Assembly: GCA_964453155.1 (NCBI GenBank)
Contig: CAYVQU010000006.1
Location: 1 to 64,000, forward strand
Direction: 5' to 3'
Length of the DNA: 64,000 bases
Source of the DNA: CAYVQU01 sp964453155
GTDB taxonomy: Bacteria > Chloroflexota > Anaerolineae > Anaerolineales > UBA11858
The notes under the pieces were generated by a model. That model searched no databases. It was given only the letters and a program-made list of their open reading frames with translations, and had not been told where the DNA came from. This document shows positions 58,624-64,000 of this stretch, piece after piece. A program made the position numbers and the translations under genes. The stretch's first letter is position 1; every line of letters starts with the position of its first letter.

Positions 58624-59274
58624 TTAAAAAAAGACTTCCAAATTTCGCATACAATTGCGGTCCAACTTATGCCCTACGTTTGCCTCGCAAAAAGTGACTT
58701 CGGCACCGGCGGTCTCAAAGAATCTGACCGTTTCGTGCGCTAAATTGATCGGCACAATTTGATCTGTGGTGCCGTGAGAAATGTAGACTTTTAAAGCCTT
58801 CAACGAATCGGGCGTTACCGAGTTTTCTACCCCTACGGGCAAAAAGCCTGCGAGTCCTGCCACTGCAGTTACCTGAGTTGGAAACTGCAAGGTAAAGGCA
58901 TAGGCCAGTGCGGCTCCCTGGCTAAAACCAGCCAATCGGATTTGGGAAAAATCTCCCCAAGGGGCTGTTAGGGGCCAGTTTTCCATCAAATTATACAATT
59001 CGAAAACAGCCGGTGTAAAAACTTCTAAGGAAGGCCAGCCAGGGGTGCGCAAAGGATACCAACTAAAACCTCCGCCGGGCTCGGGATAGATTGCCCGGGG
59101 TGCTATCACCAGGTAATGTTCTGGTATTTGATGAGCAAAAACCCACATAGAATCTTGATCCCCCTTCCAACCGTGAAGCAACCACACCACCGGATGCGGA
59201 CCAGCCCCTGCTGGCAACCGATAACGGATTTGCCATTCTCCTATTTGGATCTGGGGTAAATTAGATCTCATCAT
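58624..59274 (-). CDS. Alpha/beta-hydrolase, carboxylesterase family
   Basis: The 216-residue enzyme has the oxyanion H-G motif (L-L-H-G-W-K-G), the nucleophile elbow G-F-S-Q-G, Asp in T-T-D-Q-I-V-P and His in G-H-K-L. It resembles small phospholipase/carboxylesterases. The ATG overlaps the preceding gene by 14 bp. The substrate is unknown. Confidence 0.88.
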   Translation of the reverse strand: MMRSNLPQIQIGEWQIRYRLPAGAGPHPVVWLLHGWKGDQDSMWVFAHQIPEHYLVIAPRAIYPEPGGGFSWYPLRTPGWPSLEVFTPAVFELYNLMENWPLTAPWGDFSQIRLAGFSQGAALAYAFTLQFPTQVTAVAGLAGFLPVGVENSVTPDSLKALKVYISHGTTDQIVPINLAHETVRFFETAGAEVTFCEANVGHKLDRNCMRNLEVFF

Positions 59275-59500
59275 CTTCGGAATTGGCTCTTTTTACCAAT
59301 AATTCCAAACCGTTTAGCACCAACCAAATCAAGATTAATGGGGTTGTCCCCCCCAAGAGACATACAAACCCCAAAATCGCGGCTTCTCGCCCGTAGAAAT
59401 AATAGATAAGGACCTCGCCGACCACAAATAGGATCAACAGAAAACCTGCTAATAATTGGATATTGGTCTGACGGGCATACCGTCGAAGGTCTCTAGTCAT
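59261..59500 (-). CDS. Small two-helix membrane protein
   Basis: The 79-residue protein has two transmembrane helices (about 14-36 and 42-67) and charged ends, with no recognised family. Its stop overlaps the esterase start, so the two are coupled. It may be a membrane partner, but the function is unknown. Confidence 0.7.
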   Translation of the reverse strand: MTRDLRRYARQTNIQLLAGFLLILFVVGEVLIYYFYGREAAILGFVCLLGGTTPLILIWLVLNGLELLVKRANSEDDEI

Positions 59501-59519
59501 GGAATTGCCTTAATTTTCT

Positions 59520-59605
59520 CACACGAAACCGCAAAGTGTACTAAATGCGGTTATTTTGTTCGTTGGCTAGTGGGTTGGGGGGTTGACCAGCCAACTGACC
59601 AAACC
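59520..59605. repeat. AACCGCA hairpin and GTTGGCTAGTGGG low-complexity tract
   Basis: AACCGCA (59527-59533) pairs with TGCGGTT (59546-59552), a possible terminator after MoxR or before the small membrane gene. A tract of GTTGGCTAGTGGGTTGG-like bases follows, similar to tracts near 48461-48500. Confidence 0.5.
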
Positions 59606-59630
59606 TTTCTATGCGTCTTTTCACGAGTAT

Positions 59631-60587
59631 TCAGTCAACGGCCTTCAAATCGCCGCCGGGCACCACCACCTCCGAAATCGATTCCTGGATGACCACATCG
59701 GTCGTCAGACTACGCAGCCGGGCCCCTGGCCCCAGGATGACGCGATGACTGAGAACGGGAATGGCTAAACCCTTGATGTCATCGGGGATCACATAGTCCC
59801 GTCCCTGAATGGCCGCTTTGGCTTGGCTGGCGCGATACAATCCCAAGCTACCTCGCGGGCTGGCCCCCAGATACACATCTTTGTGCTCGCGGGTTTTTTG
59901 AACGATTTCAACCAAGTAGCGATAAACATCATCGGCAACATGAATATCTTGGATACTTTTTTGGGCGGCAATCACCTCGTCAACGGAAACGACTTGATCC
60001 AGGTCTTCAATTGGATGTTGAAATTGCTGCTGTTTAAGGACGTTAATCTCATCATCCAGATGAGGATAACCTAACTGCACCCGCAGGAGAAAACGATCAA
60101 GCTGCGCTTCGGGTAAGCGGAAAGTACCTTCATACTCGATAGGATTCAGGGTGGCTAAAACCATAAATGGCGCCGGGAGTTGATGAGAGACGCCGTCAAC
60201 GGTCACCTGTTTCTCTTCCATGGACTCCAACAGCGCGGATTGGGTCTTGGGGGTGGCGCGGTTAATTTCATCGGCCAAAACAATTTGAGCCATAATCGGA
60301 CCCGGACGAAAATGGAAATCCCGCTCGGCGCGATTGTAGATCGAAACGCCGGTCACATCACTGGGGAGCATATCCGGTGTGAATTGAATCCGACTGAACG
60401 AACTGCCGATTGAGGTCGCCAAACTACGGGCTAGCATTGTTTTGCCCACCCCAGGAACATCCTCGATCAGCAGGTGGCCATCACAGAGCAAGCCTAGGAT
60501 CGCCAGTTCTACTGCCTCCCGTTTCCCCACAATGACATGTTCTACGTTTTTGATGACGGTTTCAGCAAATTTTTGGGTCAGGTTCAT
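59631..60587 (-). CDS. MoxR-family AAA+ ATPase
   Basis: The 318-residue ATPase has Walker A (D-V-P-G-V-G-K-T, about 43-50), Walker B (V-L-A-D-E-I-N-R) and the sensor N-P-I-E-Y-E-G. MoxR proteins act as chaperones with DUF58/VWA and transglutaminase partners, as found upstream. ATG 60585-60587 has GGAG; an in-frame TTG four codons earlier is less likely. Confidence 0.94.
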   Translation of the reverse strand: MNLTQKFAETVIKNVEHVIVGKREAVELAILGLLCDGHLLIEDVPGVGKTMLARSLATSIGSSFSRIQFTPDMLPSDVTGVSIYNRAERDFHFRPGPIMAQIVLADEINRATPKTQSALLESMEEKQVTVDGVSHQLPAPFMVLATLNPIEYEGTFRLPEAQLDRFLLRVQLGYPHLDDEINVLKQQQFQHPIEDLDQVVSVDEVIAAQKSIQDIHVADDVYRYLVEIVQKTREHKDVYLGASPRGSLGLYRASQAKAAIQGRDYVIPDDIKGLAIPVLSHRVILGPGARLRSLTTDVVIQESISEVVVPGGDLKAVD

Positions 60588-60914
60588 TCCAGTCTCCAAT
60601 TTTTAAAACTTATTTATTGCGAATGGGGTGAATGGGCCAATAAGTAGCTTATCTCGCAAGTTTCAAGAAAATAATTAAAGATGCTTCGCACGCGATCACA
60701 TGAGTAATTTCAGCATACTGCAGATGTGCTCAGCATGACATAATTTCAGCTTCTTGCGAGACCGGCCAAATAAGTGTGTGACGGTTTGTAGTTGAAAATA
60801 AACCAACCTATTTTACCGTCACACCCGAGCAGATTTCGATTTGAACACAATTTTCATTTCAAGATTCTTTCCGAAATCTGCTTTTCACGAATTTGGGGAC
60901 TTCTTTCGCTACAT
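60588..60914. other. Repeat-rich gap between MoxR and transglutaminase genes
   Basis: No gene is present in these 327 bp. It contains a TCTCGCAAG/CTTGCGAGA inverted repeat (about 60652-60760), a GCTCAGCATGACA dispersed motif, and copy 3 of the double-hairpin family (60771-60881). Confidence 0.65.
60771..60881 (+). repeat. Double-hairpin repeat family, copy 3
   Basis: Hairpin 1 pairs GTGTGACGGT (60776-60785) with ACCGTCACAC (60815-60824), an A-T pair replacing the G-C of copy 1. Hairpin 2 pairs GCAGATTTCG (60829-60838) with CGAAATCTGC (60872-60881). It begins TAAGTGTGTG and carries the TTTGAAC block. Here it does not adjoin a stop codon. Confidence 0.85.
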
Positions 60915-63308
60915 TCATTCATTCGCATCATTCGTGATTTGTTCTTTTCGTTTTCGATAAGTCAGTTGTCTTAATCGGGCTAACCATAACCGGCGGCGGA
61001 GGCGTCGCCACAAGGTGATGATGGCCGGACGGTCTTGCATATTGACGGTAGCCGGACTGTAAAGCAGCTGACTATAGACTTGGGTAAAAGTTTCAATTTC
61101 GGCGTGAGCTGGGGTGAGGCGCCGCTCCCAGAATGGGGTCTGGGCCAAAGATTGCAACCGGGTTTTGAGTTCAGCAGAAAATTCCTGCGGGGTGCTTTCT
61201 CGGCGAGTTGTAATTTTCAGCCGGCGGCCATGTGAATACAATCGTTGATATAGATGTTCAACAGCCGCGGGAGCTGTCAACCGATAAATTCGCCAGCGGT
61301 CGATCCCGGCAAATCCTAAAATAATGATCATCAGACCACCCAACCCACTCGATAAGATCACCTGCCAACTCCACTTTATGCGAGCGAGGAGCGGTGTGAG
61401 GTTTCTTAAACTAATATCATTTTCTAGGACAGCTTGAATTTCTTCTTCTTCAGCGAAATGATCAAGCGCGGCTCGACCAGCTGTCGGTTCGAAGGGCACC
61501 CAGCCAATCCCCTGGAAATAGATTTCCACCCAAGAGTGGGAATCAGCCTCAGTAACAATATACCGTTGGTTGGCCGTATCGTAATTGCCGCGATAATAAC
61601 CAATCGCCAACCGGGCCGGGATTCCCAATGACCGGGCCAAGACTACCATACTGGAGGCATAATAATCACAGTATCCTTTTTTCAGGGTAAACAGAAAGTA
61701 ATCGACCATATCCCGGTCGATGGGCGGGAGTTCGAGATCAAGGGTGTATTCATATGTTCGCAAATAGGTCTCTAATGAGCGAACTTTATCATAGGTTGTC
61801 GCGTCATCACCAGTTAATTCATTTGCCAGACGACCAACCCGATTAGGCAGCGAATCGGGCAAAGACAGATACCACTCCGATATCCAGCTCGGATAAGGAC
61901 CGGATGCAGCCCGCAATTCTGTTTCGCTGACAATCGGTATCAACGATTGGACTCGATACACTGGTTCTTCAATCGCCGCGCCAAAAAACTCGCCGGGAGC
62001 ATCATGAATATCGGTCAGACGGATGGTGGCTCGCCAACCGATTTCAAAATCATGATCGACGGTGACGATATCCCCAGCCGCATACAAATTTCTGTTGTTG
62101 GCATTCGCCAGCCGAAAATCTTGTTGGATGGCCTGGTGATGTGGTGATTGAAATTCCAGGACCTGATCCCCGGCATCATACGAGCGCAAGACATAATCCT
62201 CACTCCGCCAACCAAATCCGGTATATTCTTCATAGGTCAGAGAACGCCAGTAGAGGGGCAAATTTAGATCATTTTCTTGTTCGGAAACCGCGCCGGTAAC
62301 CTTAACCGACATGACAATTTGTTCGGTCAACTCAGGCCCAGTACCTAATAGATGACGGCGGGGCAACCCTCCCGACAGGGCGTTCCCTAACCCCGTTGTT
62401 TCGATGGGTTTTTGATACACCCCCAGTGATTGGATTACTGGTTCAGCATCTTCGACCGAGGCTTGGGTAAATTTTTGGGCGATCTCAACAAGATTATCAA
62501 AGGAAAATATCGGTAAGATAATTGCGATCCCCACTACCCCGGTCACCACGCCAGCAGCCAGTAAAGAAAACTCCTTGGGCAAGTCTTCGGGGAAATCCAT
62601 CTTTGCAGCTAACCAATGGCGTTCACTGTGATCATAATTGGTAAGGGCCAACAACAGCAAAACTGAGAAAACCAGCGGAGCTAAAGGTGCGGTACTAGCC
62701 CAGGTGTAAGACAAACCGGCTGCTAGTAAAACGCTGGCAGGTAATAGACCCATCACGGGTGACCGCCGACGACGGTAAAACCAGCCCGCCCAAGAGGCCA
62801 ACCCCCAAACCAGCCACCCCCAAGATAAGGAAATGGCCGGTTTACTAAAGAACGGCGGACCATAAACCAGAGACAAAACCCATTCCCACCAGGTAGTCGC
62901 TAAACCGGTGACTTGGAAATAAACTTCGTTATACGCGTAGTTGTAATAATTTAAATCTGGGGGAACATCGGTAATTCGACCGATCAGGACCCCAATCCGA
63001 AAATCCAGGGCTCGTAAATAACTCCATATTGGCCCCCACAGTTGGCCGACGTTAATAAATACCAAGCCTAATCCGGCCAATATCAACAGGCCAGTAGCAA
63101 CCCAACCCTTTGCTCTGGTACGCGCCAAAACCCAACTTAGCAGCAGCGCCCAAAAGGCTACTCCCGTTAAAAACCGAGAATTCAAGCCTGAATTAATTTC
63201 TCCCAACCCATAAGCCACACTCGACATAGCAAACAGCAAAAAGGCAAAACCAATGAGGGCCTTCAGGCCAATCTTATTAATTAGTCGAACGATAGCAGAG
63301 AGGAACAT
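60915..63308 (-). CDS. Membrane transglutaminase-like protein (TgpA-type)
   Basis: The 797-residue protein has an N-terminal membrane region of about seven helices, an extracytoplasmic transglutaminase core (Cys547 in K-K-G-Y-C-D-Y-Y, His591 in D-S-H-S-W-V-E-I), then F-E-P-T-A-G in place of the usual D-P-T, and a late helix (about 640-660) before a basic cytoplasmic tail. It is encoded between DUF58 and MoxR genes, the common trio. The substrate is unknown. Confidence 0.92.
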   Translation of the reverse strand: MFLSAIVRLINKIGLKALIGFAFLLFAMSSVAYGLGEINSGLNSRFLTGVAFWALLLSWVLARTRAKGWVATGLLILAGLGLVFINVGQLWGPIWSYLRALDFRIGVLIGRITDVPPDLNYYNYAYNEVYFQVTGLATTWWEWVLSLVYGPPFFSKPAISLSWGWLVWGLASWAGWFYRRRRSPVMGLLPASVLLAAGLSYTWASTAPLAPLVFSVLLLLALTNYDHSERHWLAAKMDFPEDLPKEFSLLAAGVVTGVVGIAIILPIFSFDNLVEIAQKFTQASVEDAEPVIQSLGVYQKPIETTGLGNALSGGLPRRHLLGTGPELTEQIVMSVKVTGAVSEQENDLNLPLYWRSLTYEEYTGFGWRSEDYVLRSYDAGDQVLEFQSPHHQAIQQDFRLANANNRNLYAAGDIVTVDHDFEIGWRATIRLTDIHDAPGEFFGAAIEEPVYRVQSLIPIVSETELRAASGPYPSWISEWYLSLPDSLPNRVGRLANELTGDDATTYDKVRSLETYLRTYEYTLDLELPPIDRDMVDYFLFTLKKGYCDYYASSMVVLARSLGIPARLAIGYYRGNYDTANQRYIVTEADSHSWVEIYFQGIGWVPFEPTAGRAALDHFAEEEEIQAVLENDISLRNLTPLLARIKWSWQVILSSGLGGLMIIILGFAGIDRWRIYRLTAPAAVEHLYQRLYSHGRRLKITTRRESTPQEFSAELKTRLQSLAQTPFWERRLTPAHAEIETFTQVYSQLLYSPATVNMQDRPAIITLWRRLRRRLWLARLRQLTYRKRKEQITNDANE

Positions 63309-63384
63309 AGGAATTGTGAATTGTAAAATGGTGAATGACGGGATCGAACTGCATAATCAACCGGTCACCATTCACAATTTATTA

Positions 63385-64000
63385 TTAATTCAGATTTCTC
63401 CAAATCATCTCATCTTGGGTCAGCATAGGGATGGCTTTTCCCAGCGGGGTTACTCGCCACTCCCAATGGCCTTCACGACCTGGTTCGATTTCTTCGCGAT
63501 CTAGCAAATCTTTAGGGATAATGTCATGAACGATGCCTAAATTCGTAAAAACGTCTTGCATACCATGGGGTTGGACCTGCCCCCCAAAAGTTATTGGATC
63601 GAACAACAGAACGGTAGGCACCACTTCCTGGCGGCGGACGGCCAGCAACGATTCAAGCCAGGCCCCGCTTACGGCTGGGGTGATGACAATCAGACTGGTA
63701 TTCCGGGTTAGTCCAGGTCGAGCTAAATCAATCAGGCTGGATAGCGAGCGTTGGCCTGGATCAACAACGGCTAATTCTCTTAGAATTGACCAGTTATGTT
63801 CGTCGCTCATATTGGGGGGCAGCCAGACCAAGTCTTCGCCAAATGTGATCAATCCTACTGAGCGACCAGCTCGCATCCCTAAATTGGCCAAGGAGGCCGC
63901 CAGGATGATGCCATGTTCGGCCGTCGAATCCAAACCTTCCCCCACCTGAACAGTTTCATCCAAATCCAGGATGATCCACCAGTCACCGGCGGGTGACCCT
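63385..64000 (-). CDS. DUF58 family protein, C-terminal part (cut by window edge)
   Basis: The visible 204 codons run off the window with an open frame; the edge codons read D-W-W-I-I-L-D-L-D-E, typical of the DUF58 core preceding V-Q-x-G-E-G. The protein likely starts beyond 64000. It is upstream of the transglutaminase gene in the MoxR operon arrangement. A VWA-like fold is expected; only the C-terminal part can be judged. Confidence 0.85.
   Translation of the reverse strand, partial: GSPAGDWWIILDLDETVQVGEGLDSTAEHGIILAASLANLGMRAGRSVGLITFGEDLVWLPPNMSDEHNWSILRELAVVDPGQRSLSSLIDLARPGLTRNTSLIVITPAVSGAWLESLLAVRRQEVVPTVLLFDPITFGGQVQPHGMQDVFTNLGIVHDIIPKDLLDREEIEPGREGHWEWRVTPLGKAIPMLTQDEMIWRNLN

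Noticed and set aside
1..64000. CRISPR arrays, tRNA or rRNA genes, prophage genes
   Set aside because: No regularly spaced repeats, tRNA-like cloverleaf with a T-loop motif, or phage structural genes were seen on reading both strands.

Overview
The window looks like chromosomal DNA of an uncultured or little-studied Chloroflexota bacterium (Anaerolineae-like). This is inferred from gene content: HdrABC-MvhADG with EtfAB and membrane HdrD-like proteins, stress-domain/amino-acid permease fusions, low-complexity spacer tracts and many small palindromic intergenic repeats. No rRNA or tRNA gene was recognised, so the taxon is a guess. Base composition is intermediate by eye, and the coding strand changes every few kilobases outside the large central operon.

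Region 1 (1-13.4 kb) holds housekeeping and small metabolic units: a YfcE-type phosphoesterase, an S41 peptidase, SmpB, a VTE5-like polyprenol/phytol kinase, a minus-strand operon of two nucleoside hydrolases around a glycosidase-like protein, a histidine ammonia-lyase with an altered MIO triad, an A-type Fe-S carrier, and a polyhydroxyalkanoate pair (phasin and PhaR) behind a strong promoter with two palindromic operators. Region 2 (13.4-26.3 kb) holds a HEAT-like protein, two convergent APC permease-USP fusions, a DUF485/ActP-like symporter pair, and transketolase, ribose-5-phosphate isomerase B and transaldolase on the minus strand.

Region 3 (26.4-47.6 kb) is the centrepiece. A roughly 15-kb plus-strand operon runs: a 23-codon leader ORF, an HdrD-like Fe-S protein, etfB, etfA, a membrane HdrD-like protein, a sensor kinase, a receiver-kinase hybrid, a lone receiver, hdrC, hdrB, hdrA, mvhD, mvhG and mvhA. 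It ends at a double-hairpin repeat and a terminator. Behind it lie the hydrogenase maturation protease, two cyclic-nucleotide-binding-fold proteins, and a cytochrome b6/subunit IV/Rieske complex with a second membrane HdrD-like protein. The inferred logic is that H2 or flavoprotein electrons are bifurcated or confurcated at HdrA and passed through Etf and HdrD-like modules to menaquinone and the Rieske/cyt b complex, with phosphorelay genes inside the same transcription unit.

Region 4 (47.8-64 kb) holds an orphan winged-helix protein, a NarL-type regulator with a large multisensor kinase, an FmdE-like protein and a DmsABC-type molybdoenzyme whose catalytic subunit lacks a Tat signal, all on the minus strand. 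After them come an MFS carrier, a GGDEF response regulator, an esterase, a small membrane protein, and the MoxR/transglutaminase/DUF58 set cut by the window edge.

Several small mobile or structured repeats are visible: a 167-bp MITE with perfect 16-bp inverted ends and a 10-bp target duplication; a nested palindrome flanked by 16-bp direct repeats; a three-copy double-hairpin family with compensatory base changes; a two-copy AGACCCC inverted repeat; and twin GC-rich hairpins around the pentose-phosphate genes.
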